A stretch of 64,000 nucleotides of DNA from Sitta carolinensis (Eukaryota > Chordata > Aves > Passeriformes > Sittidae), in the NCBI GenBank assembly GCA_032173965.1, contig CM063289.1:27677690-27741689 (forward strand), in the 5' to 3' direction. Each line of letters starts with the position of its first letter. Within the stretch, counting starts at the first letter, position 1. A program made the translations under genes and the position numbers. Below are positions 23,399 through 37,633 of this stretch, in pieces. The notes beneath the pieces are model-generated. The model saw nothing but the letters and a program-made list of their open reading frames with translations, was not told the origin of the DNA and searched no databases.

Positions 23399-26300
23399 AA
23401 CATGCTTTCTGATTAATTATTGTTAATTGATGGATGGAATTTAAAATTTCAAGGAGAAGCTTGAAACATTATCTACATGTTATCATTTTTTAAAAAAATC
23501 ATGTTACAGTAAAGCTTAACTGAAAATTCTTTCTTCCTTGAATCAATGAGATTTTGTCAAGATCTGTGGCCTGCTCAATCTGTGGTTGACCTTTAGCATA
23601 ACCCTGCAAATTATCACCAAAATAAGATTCTAATCTTGCTTAGACCAGAATATAGTTGGAGAAAGTCCAACTGAAAAGACAAAAGATTTATACAAATGCA
23701 GCAAAGAGCAGTTCTGGGCCAAAACAGGTATTAATTTAAGAGGACTTGCTTCAAGTTAGAATGATGATGGCCTTTGCTTGGACTCTAGGAACAGGTGATG
23801 ACAGAAAAGGAAGAAGAAAAGAACTAGCATGTCTTCTGCAGCACAAAGATCTCAGCTTAATTTTCCTTATATTTTGTGAGATTTATGTGAGTCTTACCCA
23901 GGACTTCAGGCACTGAGATGCTGTGATGGAACAGTCCATATGAAGACAGAACAGAAACTGAAGTAAAAATTTTAACTCCCTTAAAGGTCTCTGGTCAGAA
24001 TTTAGGGGGTAATTCTCCATTTGAGAAACCCAGGAGATGAACTTGCTCATTCTCTGCAAAGCTGGTGAAGTTGACTTGATCTACCTGACCCCACCAGGCT
24101 CAGGTTATGCTGTGACTTCTCAGAGCACCATGTGCTCGTGGCGGGTTGGGCTGGCTTAGGATTCATCACAGCCAAGTTAAAAGGGATTTATGCTCCTGTT
24201 CTCCGGGGGGATTTGTCATCTTTGTGCATGTTAAGGACAGTGTGTCATACTGGGCTCACCAGGGGGTTTAATGCACTCAGGTGAAGATCTACAAGGGGCA
24301 CAGGCACCCAGCCCAGAGGCTGGGATTCAGAAGCCTTAATGAGGGGTCTCTTGCACAGTGATTTGGGAAAAATCAGTGCCTACTAATGGGATTCACATCT
24401 ACCAGTACTCTGAGTGCAAGCATTGGGCTGGAAAAGTACTGAAGAAAAGGATGTGTTTCTGTGCTTTGGTTGGTACCTCAGGTGCTTTCTGGGATCTTGC
24501 CCTGAATGCTGAAGCTTTATGTGTTTACAGTTGCACTGAGTTTCCTTAAGGAAATAAATCAAGCCAATTTTTTTTTTTTGTTTGACACTGCTATTAAAGT
24601 AGAAAGCTGAACACCAAGGTGCTCGGGAGGCCCAGAGCTAAACTGGAGCCATAACTCCCTTCTTTCTGTTCTAGTTTTGAATGCCCTTCATCAACTAATC
24701 ACTGCCTGGCACAGTATTAAATTTAATCACTGAACTCCAAAACATTGTAATGTGTCTACCTACTCCATGGTTCCATTTGGATGGAAATTTTCTATCTCGT
24801 TTAAAGACTATTAAAGCCCTGCCTTTCTTGCTCAGAACAAAAGGGTATTGTTGGATTTGTTTTTTGTTAGGTTTGTATTCAACAAAAGATGATTATTCTG
24901 TCTGCTCAGTGCCGAGATCCCTGTGAACATGTAGACATCCTCTCTACTTGCTTTTCTTTCTCCTGGCTGACTACAAAATAGAAACATTTCCTTCTCACAG
25001 AAGGTTGAAATGCACAAAAGCAGATGTTATTTATCAAAACTTTCAAGGTTTTCCTAACATAGGTATTAATTAAAAAGTTGATGTGAGGCATAATTGAATA
25101 AAGAAGCATTGTTGCAAGGCACAGCAGGAGCAGCAATGAGATTAATACACATTTATGATTAAGCATTCATCTTTCATGAAGCAAAAACTGTTGTTTCAGT
25201 AAAAACCTTTTGACCTTTCAAGAGTGAGGTGGCAAACCCACAAACATGGAGTTGTTTGTTTGGTCCCTGTTATTGCCATCACACTGTAACCTAGGGAGAA
25301 AAGCTTTTTTGATCCTCCTGTGGGCAGGAGAGCAAGATTCTTGCTATTGGAGAGCTCAGAGCCCATTCACAGTGGGTTGACTTTTAAAAGACCCATTTAT
25401 TGATTGACGCAAGGTGCAAATTATGACTCACTCTGCATAGGTTAAGTTTATGAAAAATCAAACTATCTTCATCTCCTGAGCACCTACACAGCTGCTTAAT
25501 CCATTTATTATCTCTGGGGTCCCATTAACACTTTGAAAGGAGGAAAAGTGATCTGCAGCACGGCCAAACTGATGTTCTTATCCAGGGAGTTGAAGTTTTT
25601 CTCTTATCAGATCTAGTGAGGGGCAGATTTTCTTCTCCCTGGCCAGGCTTAGATCACAGAGTGGCCCAGCTGTCAGAGTTTGAACATTTCCTCCCATTCC
25701 AACAGCCCTCACAAAAACCCATCAACTTCTGGTGTTTGCTGATATGTGACACAGTTTTCCAGGCCTCACCCAGATGAACCAGATGCTCTCCAGTGTCTGA
25801 GTCCTCTAATGATCTTACAATGATACTGTAAGTAATTGTTGTTCATTATAAACAGCTTTTTAAGCACAAATGTGGTGCTAGTCTGGCATGTTTCATAAGC
25901 TGAAACATGTCCCTGTCTTTCCCACTTCTATCACAACCTATTTTCCTGGTAGATTTGAGGGTTTGGGAGCAGTTTTGCCGTGTTTGCAGGACCTTTCAAA
26001 GGACAGAACCACCTCTTTCTTCACCTTCTCCACCCGTCTCCTCCCCCATCTTCCCTTCTTTCAAAGGGAGAGCACCAGGAAGTTTGGAGATTCAGATGTG
26101 GTTCCTAAACCTCTGTCAATGAGGAAGGTCTCCTGTGCTGCTGGAAATAGTGTGCAGCCACTGGTTCCTGTATTTCAACTCTCCTTCCTCTCAGGAAACC
26201 CAGGGTCCAAGGGAAGGAAAACCCCAAATGACCCTTGTGCAGGTCATTGCAAAAAGTGTTGGTTGCTTAAAAAGGGTGTTACCTTGTGTGTGTGGCTTCA

Positions 26301-27204
26301 TTTCTCCACCTATCCCACTTCTGCACCTTTTACAAATAGTGGCAACTGTTACAGACATTTCTCAGTGTTCATTATGGGATGGACCCTGAGAAATGAAGTG
26401 TCTCTTTCTTTGACCCCTTGTTTTCAGTCCTAACTCAGCACAATTTTCCTTTCCTGGAAATAAGGCTGGGCTAGAGGAGGGACTGTACTTCCTCTTGTTA
26501 CTGTGGATGATTAAACACAGCAAAAATCTTTATTCCAATGTTGGAATCAAATGCTGAAATTAATTTACTTCCTCTCTGTTCATAAATACTGTGTGTCAGC
26601 CCTCTGCAAGCCACAGTTTGCTAACCTACTCCCCAAGATTCCTGCAGAGAGGAAGTGGCAAAATTGCATGTAAGATTATTTACAGAAAACTAATGTGAAA
26701 AATGAACATTGGCCAGATACCTGTCTGTGTCTTTACTCAGGGAACACGTATTACCCTCTGACTTTCATGGTCAATCACAACTAAACATAAAATGTGAGTT
26801 TCACAGCCCATGTAGGAGATTGGAATTGAGTATAAAGATATATATGCTGTTGTTTTTAACCCCATAATAAAACTTACTGAATACTCATGAATAATAGATG
26901 CATTTAAAGGAAATTACGATCTGCTCCTGTTTAATCTTTGAAAGAAAAAACCCCAACAAATTAGCTTATAAATTCTCTAATGGTTTATTCTTTAGGGCAG
27001 AACAATGGAGGCTTGGTATGAAATTCATTGGAATCAATAAAAAGACCCTCATTTTATGCCCCAAATTTGTAACCCACACAGAAGTCTGTTATGGCAGCTG
27101 CCACCTTTACTAACACACCAGGGTTCAGCCCGGGTTCCTCCAGGGCTACAGGCTCTAAAGTCTGGCTGAAGCAGCCTGATATTCCCTGTGGATCAGGCAC
27201 AGAG

Positions 27205-27550
27205 CAGGACCTGTAACCTGCACTCACCTGTGCCTTACGTCAGTGAGTCTACTATGTGCTGTTCCACTTGTGGCTCTTGTAAATTCAGCCGAGAAAGAAG
27301 CGGCTTTTTGGGCCCGTGCACTGCTGAGAAGTGACCCAAGCCTCAGGTAGGCTCCAGCTGTGATCTCCCTCCTTGCTTATGAAGGTGCATTTATGTTCTC
27401 AGGGCCTTCGAGCTCCTTCTACACGGGCAAAAATTGTAAAAACAAAATGAACAGCGTTCTCTGTCTACAGCGGAGTTATTTAAAGCGCCTGAGGGTTTGA
27501 ACATAAGCAGACACTGTGTTCACGTACAATATAAGCAGGACTTCTGGCTT
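27205..27550. promoter_or_regulatory. Candidate conserved regulatory element
   Basis: TTACGTCA at 27235-27242 is the third copy of this bZIP-type octamer in the window. The following 300 bp hold scattered CpGs, no simple repeats, and words such as AAGCGGC, TTATTTAAAGCGCC and CACGTAC. Composition and motif density differ from the flanks. Function is inferred only from texture. Confidence 0.25.
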
Positions 27551-27670
27551 TTGGCATTTAAAATGACAATTAAAAATACAGCAGGCATGTTTCAGCAACT
27601 TTATGGGTTGCCATAAACATCCAGAAAAGGATTCCAACAGAAGTAAAGATTCACTGTAAGGATTGTTTTC

Positions 27671-27686
27671 TTTTTTTTTTTTTTTT
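27671..27686. repeat. Mononucleotide T tract (16)
   Basis: A run of 16 T leading into a GTTTGTTTTC low-complexity stretch. Confidence 0.85.
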
Positions 27687-30600
27687 GTTTGTTTTCTGTT
27701 TCAGTTTTCAGTGTGATGTGTTGCAGCACACCACAAAAGTAAGGGGCAGAAGGTGTCTCCTGCATTGAAAACTGTTGTACATCAAAAAAATGCTTCTTTG
27801 GGAGAGTCAAAGTTTACAGACCCTTTGGCTCTGTTCAGGTAATTGTTTTAGCTTCCTGCTCAGGAGTTTTCTAAAAAACCTTGAAGAGAAAAAGCCCCAG
27901 AGAAGTCTGGAAGGTGAAAAACACTTTTCTTCCTCAGCAAGGAAGCAAACACAATAGACTCAAAATCGGTCCCTGGCACAATTCTGGGTACCCCACCACT
28001 ACCTGAATTTTCTCAGAAATATTTACCACAGGAATGACATCTCTGCATAGGCAGGCAGCTCTTCCCACTGTAGGCTCCTGACAGCTTGCCAAGGACAGGG
28101 AATTGTACATTGTATCCTGTCCCTTTAAGGAACACAGTGTTTACAAAAATATAAGGCACCTCTTGTGTTTTAGGCATTAAGGTGAGAAGAAGAACCTGAA
28201 TCTCAAGTTAAGCATTTAATTACAAGGCCTTTCTTCCTCAGTAATTTTTTGCCTGCCACTTGTAAACATTTGGCATAAAGAATTCCCTGGCTTCTTTGGC
28301 TTGTGAACCTGAATGTCTCATTAATCAATACCTAAATCTCCAAAATGCTTTGAGGTGTTGTTGTGACACTGAATGGCATTTCCCCTAGGATGGTCAGCTC
28401 TTTCCAAGTCTTAAAATGGGAGATGAAGTGCAGTTTGTTGTTAGATAGCTCTGAAATCCATCTTTTCTCTTTGTGACACTTTAGCAATGTTTCATTCTGT
28501 GCTTGTACTGAAACCTCACAGCCATCCCCTGAGCACCTACAGATGATCAGCCAAAATAAATTCCCCTGCAGCTTCCCTGGGTTTTTCTCAGTTCCCTCCT
28601 CACCATGGGAGTTGTGTGGCTCCTCTTTAGTGAACACCAGTGTTGGGATTGTTTTTCAGGACTAAGTGAGAAGTAGGTTCCTGCCCTGAGTTAAGCAACA
28701 CTCCGTGTTAGTGATCCAGTGTCTCAATCAAGGCAGGAAGACGTAAGGAAACTGCTTTATCCTCCTGAGTGCTCAAACCAATTCCCAGGGACTGGGAATG
28801 GGACATCTGTCAGAAAAGAGGGAGATAGAAGGTATCTTAGGGCCACATTTGTTTCCTGTGGCTGTGCCTTTGGTTTGTTTTATCCCTTTCCTCTCCCCCT
28901 TACCACAATTCAGGACTGTGTATGAGCTCTTTTCTCCCCTTTACCTTTATTTATTTCCTTTACTGAGGCAACAATTTTGCAATCTGAGGGATTCAGAGCC
29001 AAACCCATTCTCCCTTTCTACCTTGCTGTCTCTTTTTCCTGACCCTGCCGCAGCTGCAATGCCACGCTGTGAACCAAAACTCAAAAGTCCTTTTTGTTTG
29101 TTCAATTTTTGCTTTGCATTCCTTCCCTTTCCCTTGCATTCCTGCTCAGTGTAGCCCCAGCAGCTCTTTTCCCTCATGTGGAGCATCAGGCACATCCCCC
29201 AGACCTCCTGCTGAAATCCTTCCCTCCCTGACCCAGGACCTTGGGCTGGATCTCACCCCTCATGCAGGTGCTCAGCACAGAACAAACTTCAGGTCTAATT
29301 AAGAGCTATTTCAGGGGCTGAAGCGGGCATGAGGTAAGGTTCAATTTTAACACTCATCCTTTATCCAGGGCAAATTGGATGTTAATTGTAGTGACACTGC
29401 TGTGGTGGACAGTCTTTCTAGCTCTGAGTGTTGTGCAATAGCAGCTGTTTGACTTCTTCATCTGTACAATCAAATCTGAACCTGTCTCAATTAAATCACA
29501 TTTGTAGTTGCTGCTACCATGAAAATCCTAAGGGGAAAAGGAGCTGCAAGAGGGCTCCAAAATCCTGTCTCCAACTCCTGTACCTCGCTGAACATTGCCA
29601 GTAGCTTCTCTGGTGATGGAGACCTGGAGCTCACCTGAACTTGGAACAGACTTGAATAATCCCTTTCACTTGTACAACACAGGTTTGTTCCTTGCCTTTC
29701 CTTTGCCCGTCCTTTGCCAGTCATGACCAACAACACTTCAGCTGTTTGGCCAAGTGTGTCACAAGCCACTGCACCTTAGTCTTGGGAAATTTATCTTGCT
29801 GTTCCAAAAATTCCTCACACTCCTTGACATTTACTCCTGTGGGTATTTGTAGACTGTTATGTCTGCCTTTACTTGTTGTTTAACCGTTTGGCTGTGTCCT
29901 CATAAATCAACCCCCCTCAGCTCTTTAGCTGGGCTCCCTGCCTGTGCTCCTAAGTGTGAAAACTCCAGGCTGAGCCCACCCTTTCCACATCTACTCTCCA
30001 CAGGATTCTATTGGTGGCACAAAGTCGTTGCTCAAGCCATGATTTCATCCCTGGCTTGTTGCATGATCCCTTGCTTACCAAAGGATCTCTGGTTCTCTGC
30101 AGCAATTCTCAGGCTTTATTGCCCAGGTCCTCCCACATTCTCCTAAGACTTGTCCCACCTCTTCCCCTGACTTAAAACCCCCAGTTCAGGCTCTTTGCCC
30201 CTTCGCCCCAAGAGCACAACTTCTGGGAGTAGCAGAGGCAGGGCCTGTCCCTGCAGTCATTCTGTTTCCACGTCCTTCGTCCCTCAGTCTTTCCCAAAGG
30301 ACTTCCCTGCAGCCAGAATCCATTTCCAGGGGCAGCTGGAAGATGGGCATCCACAGCACAGCTCCCAGCTGGGTGTCCAGTGCTACAGCTCCCTGGAGCA
30401 GGGTAAGGAAGAGTAACTGCCTGGGTTCAAACCTCCTCTTCCGAAATGGTGGGCAGGGAGCTGGGCCACGTGTTTACCACAGCGTGGGAAATTCTGGCAT
30501 TTTTCCCCCCTCCGGTGGGCACCTGTCTGCACTTTTGGAGTCTGGGCTAACACATACCAATTTCAGGAGCTTTGTGGTGAGGACAGGATATGCTGTTGAT

Positions 30601-33097
30601 TAAGGTATCTTGGAAGCTATCTGGATCTTATATTAATTGCCACAAAATATTACCAGGAAGAAGAGAACCTTCCAAAACATGCATTTATCCAGTTTATAAG
30701 GACACGTACAATGACTACAACAAGGATTGAAATTAATTAAGAGTTGTGTAAGGCACAGGAATTACTTCAGAGTGCAAATGAGGCTTTGACTTTTAGGGAG
30801 AAGAAAGGAACTTCTTGTGGGCAGATTTGCCCATAGCTGCCTATTGCAAACTTCCTTTTACTTTTTTGTTACATTTTCGTGCATGGTTGCAACCACAGAG
30901 ACAAGAAGGACCAGAGAGATCCCTAATCTGGCACAGGGTATCATCCAATCAGTTTAGCATGTTGTACCATCACGTGCAACAAACAAAGTGTTGTTCCCTT
31001 TTCAGCTGATAAAAATTTGGAAGTTGCAAAATGATGGCTAAAGCAAGAGACAGGATGTGATGGAAGACATTTACTTTCCTGAAAGCTCAAGAGCTCTAGA
31101 CAAGCCTCCAGTCTATGCTGTGTTTCTTTCCTACTTGCACATTCATTTTATCTCCTCTGCTCCCACCTTGCCTGTCCCTGGGTTAGCTGGGGCTGGTCCC
31201 TGCAGTGTGGTCTCTTCAGGGCTCTTCCATCTCCAGGTTGGAAGAATCATCCACTTACCTTGTGGCAGAGTTAAAATTCAGTTCTGAATTTGGAATGATG
31301 TGTTGAAAAGCTACTTTTGTTTCACCTCTGAGCTCCAGAACCACCCTTTAAAATTCTGAACATGAGCAAGAGGGTCCAACATGACCATGTATTAAGTTAA
31401 ATGGGACTTGGGAAGTTTTGTCTTGTTTAATGGCTTTGTTCAATTGTTATATTTATTAATTTATCTTTACATAAACATAAAAATCATGCAATCTTTCTCC
31501 TCTAAAATAAAGGAGATTCTTATGGAAAACTTAAGTCTCTCCATGGGTTTTTTGTTTCTGTGACTGTATACATGCACTTTTAAAATTTTGTTGAATAACT
31601 CCCTTAGCCACATTTTCCCCCTCTGTTTAAATCTCTTCAGACATAAGGCAAGTACTAAGGAAGAACTACAAGTGTAAAAAAGAAAAATCTTGTTCCTCCC
31701 TCACATCCCCAAAATCATGGCTAAGTGTTGCACGTTTATTTAAGCTGTTTTGGAGAAAGCCACTGGTGTTCAGCAAATTATATTAGATTTTCAAAACCTT
31801 GGCAATGGTTTTTGAAATTTGATTTTCTGGGTCCCAAATGAGAAAGAAGAAGAACTGTAACAATCCAATTGGAAGTGAGGGTCTTTCAGTTCTGCCTGAT
31901 TAGTAGTTTAGTAAAAGTTTAAATATTTATTCTCTAGGAAAGGTTAGCCCCTGCTATGCCATCTCATGCTCTGTTACAGGGTTTTATGCTCTTTTTTCTG
32001 GGCCTTTTTCACCAGATCCCTGAAATCTGGCTTCTCTTATTTGCTTCTCATTGTTCCATTTTATATTGACCATGCTGGAACGATGGCCCCTACAGAAGGT
32101 CCTGAAAATCTATGCTTTAAGTATTGAGTCTGTCCTGGCATGGACTACACCCTCATCAGACTAAGCCAGAAACAAAGCTGAAATCCCTTCTGAAAATGAG
32201 GTTGAATGAGGAGACCTCGTTGGAAATGTCCACATCATCGCTACCCTCTTCTTCAAAAACATGAAGAGTGATTCAGCTTGTCTGATAGAAACAGGTTCTG
32301 CACTGGTATTGCACAAACCAATGTGGGAACGCTGCAGTTCTGGAATCGATTGGGATCTGCAGAAATGGGCTGTAATCCCTGAGACCTCCTCAGCAGCTGG
32401 GAAGGTCTTACAGGAAGAAATGTGGGACCAAGCTAAGAACCTTGCTGTTGGCTGTGTGAAACAGTTCCAGCTTTCTCTGCTGGGGAAACATGGAGTCCTT
32501 GGCTTAGGGTTGATCCCATGAAATGGCCTCATGCCCACTGACTCAGGGCACTGTGTATAAATTGGGTAAGCAAAAGCTAATTACCTCCTGTAAAACATCT
32601 CTCCTCTTCAATCCTGTGGGCCATTTCATCTCATTCATCCCATCCCTATTAGCCATTTCATGACTAATTGAATGTCTTCTCATTTACATTTGATCCAGCC
32701 TCCACAGAAGGCAGTAGGAGTTAATTTTCTGATTTCCCTGGGAAAGGAACTGAACTCTGTCCTCAGTGAGTGAGTTTCTCTGAGCAGATGGATGTTGCTG
32801 AACAGGGCATTCAGAGCAGGAGCTCTGCAGGAGCCATGGGCTGAGGGCAGTTTCCTGGGGCTGCTCAGGAGAAAGCCCTTTGCAGACCCATCCTCTCTAA
32901 GAAGCAGAAGCACACATTTCTGTGCCTTGCTCTGTGAGCACCTTCCCCTCAGAGATGGAGCATTTGGAGTACCAAGAGTGGAGGGAAGTGTAAGAGGTTT
33001 CTCTCTACTTTCCAGACCACTTCTAAGCAGTAAAAAATGAGCAATTAAGAATTCAGCTGACTTAACCATTAAATAGAATAGATTTTAAAAGCCATGA

Positions 33098-33100
<3 letters not shown>

Positions 33101-33141
<41 letters not shown>
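33101..33141. repeat. Mononucleotide T tract (41)
   Basis: A run of 41 T with no interruption. If it is the inverted adenine tail of a retrocopy, the source would lie to the right on the minus strand. There I see no AATAAA close to the tail and no recognisable transcript. The exact length may be unreliable in an assembly. Confidence 0.9.
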
Positions 33142-33142
<1 letters not shown>

Positions 33143-36100
33143 AGCAAAGATGCACTTAGAAAACCTCCTTTTTTTTTCAAAACACAATCTGACACTGTGA
33201 GTTGTGGGCACAAAATTATTATACTTCATACCTGCAGCTGAAAAAGGAACCATGTACCTCTGGATGTCAAATGTGGCTTTAATCTGCTCCACAGCTTGTT
33301 TTGTTTTGTTTTTCTCTGTTTCATTTCCCTTTGCGGTGTTAAACTCTGACCCTGAAAGGTGAGGAAGTGAAGGAAATGGAAGAGTGAAATTTGGGGAGTC
33401 TGAGGCAAAAAAGCCAAGGGAACCATGGGGCAGCCTGTCTGGTTGAAAGATTGAAATGTAAGTGGACTCCGCAGATTAATTACTTTGGAACCCACTCACT
33501 TATGGATGTGGACTCCCTTAAGCATAAGTCTTGCATTATGTCACTGAGATGGCATTTGGGGCTGATTTGTGTTGGCACAGCAGTGGCCATAAAGTGCACA
33601 TGTGTGCCCAGAGTAGCCCCTTTTCAAACAGAGCATGTTTATAGAAACAGGAAACGTGGCTGGAGCAGGAGCACCCCGAGCTGCTGCTGTGTCAACAGCA
33701 TCCCAAATACAGGTAACCAGGATCTGCACCCTGCCTGCATTTTCCATGGATTTCCACTCTAGTCCAGAACCTGGAACACAGTTACAAGAGATTAGTGGTT
33801 GGTGGATGGAGGAAAAATGACTTATTAGGTGAAATTTGCTCCACTAAAGATGCGTATTTGACCAAGAGCCACAATCCACATTTTAATCCTTTTCTTTCTT
33901 ACTCTAATCCATGGCTGATATTTCACTCTCTTTTTCTTCCTCCTTGGAGAACAAGGGCACATTATATTAATTATATCTGATTCTGTAGTCCCATAGCTTA
34001 TCTTTAATAAAGTATGTGATTTCTGTCTGAATAAATCTGAAACCTTCAGGTCACGTTCAGAGAAGTGTAAACCCTTCACAGTTCTTTATAGTACATTAGA
34101 AATAGTTAGAAACTGCAAGCACTTTCAGGAGACAGAAAAGCAGATATAAATGTAGATCAAAAATTGCAGAGCAGTTTTGGTGACTGAGAAAACTGTACTC
34201 TCTGATTCCTCAGATGCATTTATTTGCATGCTCAGTCTTCTACCTGTTCTGAGTTGTGAGGTGCTATAAATATACCCAAATGACCAGCTCCATGCTCTCT
34301 TTGGATCTGCTGTGCCTGTAGTGAACTGAGAGGGGTTTCATGCTCCCAGAGCTCAGTGTTTTGTACACAAAGCAGCCTCCTCTAAGTTTCTAAGGAGAAC
34401 CAATGGTGCAGGAGGAATCCTTTTTCTCTTGTGGTATACAGCCCTTCTTCCTCAATCCTCGTGTTGGTAATGAAACAATTCAGGAGGGTTTTTTTAGAGC
34501 ACATCTGATATTAGGAGTTGGAAGAAAGAAGATGTTCCTGTTGTCTTGGAGAGGAAATATATGTGAACCCTAAAGCTCAAAATGTTGTGTCAATGAAGAT
34601 TAACTTGAAATAGGAATCTGTAATGAGTCTTTTCTATGGATATACTTTTCTCTTACACTTTTAGAGCTAACAGGAGGTGTAAGCAATGCTCACAAGAGCA
34701 CATCTGTAGCACAGAGAGTGACAGCAGTAACCAGGTAACTCAGAGAGTCTGGACTATTCTCAGATTTTGCTGAAAACAGCAGTAGCTGTGTTGCAGTTCT
34801 TGCTCAGGGGATGTAGCAATCTGAGTCTAACTGAGTAGGCCATGGGAGTAGGACTGGAGTATTATCCACTGAAGACTTACATTCCCTTTGGAGATGACAT
34901 GGGAAAGTAGTTCTATCAGGGAAATATGGTTCCCTCATCAAATGTCTTAGGACTTGTTTATTTTACTGATTGCAAGTCAGATAAATTTGTCAAAACCTCT
35001 GTAACCTGCAGAATTAAAAGCAGAACCAAACAACCTGCCCTTGGTGTTTTATTGCATGAATTATTTCATGTCTGACTGCTGAGTGTAGCACTCAATGAAT
35101 ATCCTGGTCACTGCTATGGAGGAGCAGACAGGAGCTGTGATGCTCTGCTGGGTTTGGACTGGGACATATTTTTCTGCTTTTCATTGGAAAATTGCTTGCA
35201 GGTAAAGGCTTCGAGTTCTCCTTTCCTGTTTCATTTCAGGGCATGCTGGTGTGTTTGGGACAAGATTAGAACAGAATAACAGGAACACTTATCAGAAGGA
35301 CTGGGAAACAGATACTGTAGTGCTGAGTGGGTGTCATGGGGGAGGGTTTTTAACTTCCCTGGATTAGTGCCCAGCACAGGGGTAGATGTAGGAAAAATCA
35401 TGTCGGCAGAGAATTGCATGTTGAGTCCCTGTGGGTGTGAGCTGAGGACGCCCCACAGCAGCCTGGCATCCCAGCCCTGCTGTCTGGAATTGCAGGAATA
35501 GGCAGCACAGGAGCTCTGATGGCTGAAAGGGCCTTGTTCCCTGTCAGAACAGCGTCCATGCAGGCCTCAGATGCAAAGAGATCTGTTTGTTAGAAATCAA
35601 AGCATTTCTTTCCCAAAGGTAAGAAACATAAGATTTTCAAAGTTCTGCAACACACCAGCTGTTTGGAAGGACTGTTTCCTTCAAGCTCATTGAAGCCAGC
35701 ATCTCTGTTACTGCTCACAGTTCCCATCTCACAGGGGTCACTGCCTCTGAAGGACTTACAGCAATGCACTTACTGGGATAGGGAAGAGCTGCTGGCTCTA
35801 GCAGCCAGGCTGTCACATTGAAAATTAGGAAGTCTCTGAAGGTGCATGTTAGAAGGTTGCTGGGAACCAAATTTCTTATTTTTGGGCCTTAACTTTCCTC
35901 TGAAACACAAGCTGTGGTGCAGAGTGTCTATGTGTGTTTGTGGAGTGAGAGCGTGGTTCTAACACCAAGCTGGCCCCTAACAAATTCTCAGACTTTATAA
36001 TCTTTCTACAATTGTTTGTGCCCCCTGTGTGTACTTGAAATTAATGTACATGATGCACACAGAGCCATCAGAACAGGATATGAAACAGGAACCTCTGGAG

Positions 36101-37633
36101 CGAGCGTGAGCCGGACACAGATGTAAAAGCCTTCAGGAGCACACGCTGCTTGCTGACATTTGTCAGAAAGGGGATGGCCTGGAATCCCAGCCCAAGCAGA
36201 TGTGTTGCAATAGGCACAGGAAGAGATCAGTCTTAGTGTCCCCTGATGGCTTCTCCTGGAGATTTGAGGCTATGCCAGCTTTTGTCTGTGATCCAGCCTG
36301 GATCTGGAATGAAGCATTTCTTCCCAGACATGATGTGTTGGTGTCTGGGAAGCAAAGACTTGATATGAACCTTGAATGGGGGAACAGCAACTTCTTATAA
36401 CTTGTAACTTCTCTCTATCTGCATAAGAATTAGCCAGAGGAAGAAAAATATTTATGTGCTTTTTGTGTGTGAAGTGTAGAAACTAAAGGGACTCACACTG
36501 ACATTTCCCAGTGGTGCTGTCACGGAGTTTTGCAGCCCACACTGAAGTTCACCCCAGAGCATCTTCCACAGTGATCAGCTCCAGCCTCTGGTCCTGTGTA
36601 ACCTTTTCCCTTTCCCCCTGCCCTCCCCCAGATCCTGGCATCTTCCTTATCTCTGATACCCCTCATCTGACCCCTCCATTCCTGGCCTCACAGTGTCTCC
36701 TCCAGAAACTGGACAAATCGACAGGTCTGGCAGGAGATGCAGGAAGGGAACCTGGGGTTATCTCAGTGTGCAGGTTATCAAAGGGTTGCTCTCAAGAATT
36801 GTATCTGGGAGCAGTCCAAGTCATCCCAAGCTGGAGACAAGTGGAGGCTGAGCTGGTGAGTTCCTCGGGACCAGCTGTCTTGTGGATATGGGGGAAAGAT
36901 GAGAACTCTGAAAATAGTGGTGGAGGCGCCCTGAAGGCAGAAAGAGGTGCCTGAGATTGAGAAATGTGGAAGGAAAGTTATTTTTTTGGTATGCATTTGG
37001 GGACTTTGAATTAGCTTCCTCTGCAAGGAAGGGCTTCCTGGAATTCTGTGACCGGTTTTATACCCAGAAGGGAATTCTTTGGCACTGGCTTCAGTGCACA
37101 CATGGGATTTCACTTTGCAGTGAGGCCGCTCTGTGACAAACCACCTCCAAAATGTAATCAGCAAAGTTTTCCTGAGGTGCAAACTCTGTGACTGCTTCCA
37201 CGTTGGACTCCTGCTTGCTCATTCCTCGGCTGGTTTGTCAAAACTTCACAACATTTAGGCTGCTTTTCCTTGCAGTGCTGAGTCATTCTCTGAATGGAGT
37301 GAGAATTAAAGGGTTTGTTACTGTAAATTTTGCTAGCCTCTGTCTGAAATCCAAGTGAAAAAAACTGCAATGTCAGTTTGCTCAAAACTGAGCTTTTAAA
37401 AGAACCTTTGTCCTCGATACTTTTATATGTAACACTTGCACGTACTTTGTTTTTTTCTGTCAGTTGTGGTCTCTTTAATTACACCACGGGAATCTGAAGC
37501 GTGGCAGGATCAGACACAGAAAAAACATGACCAAAGGAAAGCAGTTTTTATTGGTTTTAAGTAGATTTTTCAATCTAAGAGGTGACTTTCCTGAAAAGGC
37601 AACATGACATCCCTCTGTTTGCAAAGGTTCTTT
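33142..37633. other. Non-coding interval, no gene seen
   Basis: A TTTTG-repeat low-complexity patch lies at about 33295-33322. The rest is ordinary non-coding sequence with short frames, including 147 codons at 36511-36954, that match no family I recognise. GC content is modestly raised at about 36500-36960 with few CpGs. Confidence 0.5.

Larger units (their letters stand above)
23399..33100. other. Non-coding interval, no gene seen
   Basis: The longest non-repetitive frame is 181 codons at 25888-26433 on the plus strand. It shows no domain and has an ordinary chance length for this much sequence. Stretches at about 25370-25570 and 27210-27550 look like conserved non-coding DNA. The second has TTACGTCA at 27235-27242 and several scattered CpGs. 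T tracts lie at 24568-24579 and 27671-27686. Pyrimidine-rich, moderately GC-rich sequence fills about 28850-30400 without CpG enrichment. A frame at about 32210-32520 on the plus strand is also unidentified. Confidence 0.45.

Noticed and set aside
24690..24735. Possible MIR/L2 3' tail (GCCTGGCACAGTATTAAATT)
   Set aside because: Only about 20 bases resemble the family, too few for a call.
25888..26433. 181-codon plus-strand frame
   Set aside because: No recognisable domain, and its composition matches the flanking non-coding DNA.
32207..32521. Possible processed-pseudogene fragment on the plus strand (frame with KVLQEEMWDQAKNL)
   Set aside because: The peptide looks mildly protein-like, but I cannot match it to a family. 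A stop bounds it upstream and no poly(A) tail or duplication follows. A blastx search would decide.
36511..36954. 147-codon plus-strand frame in GC-richer DNA
   Set aside because: No domain, no CpG enrichment and no consistent splice sites.
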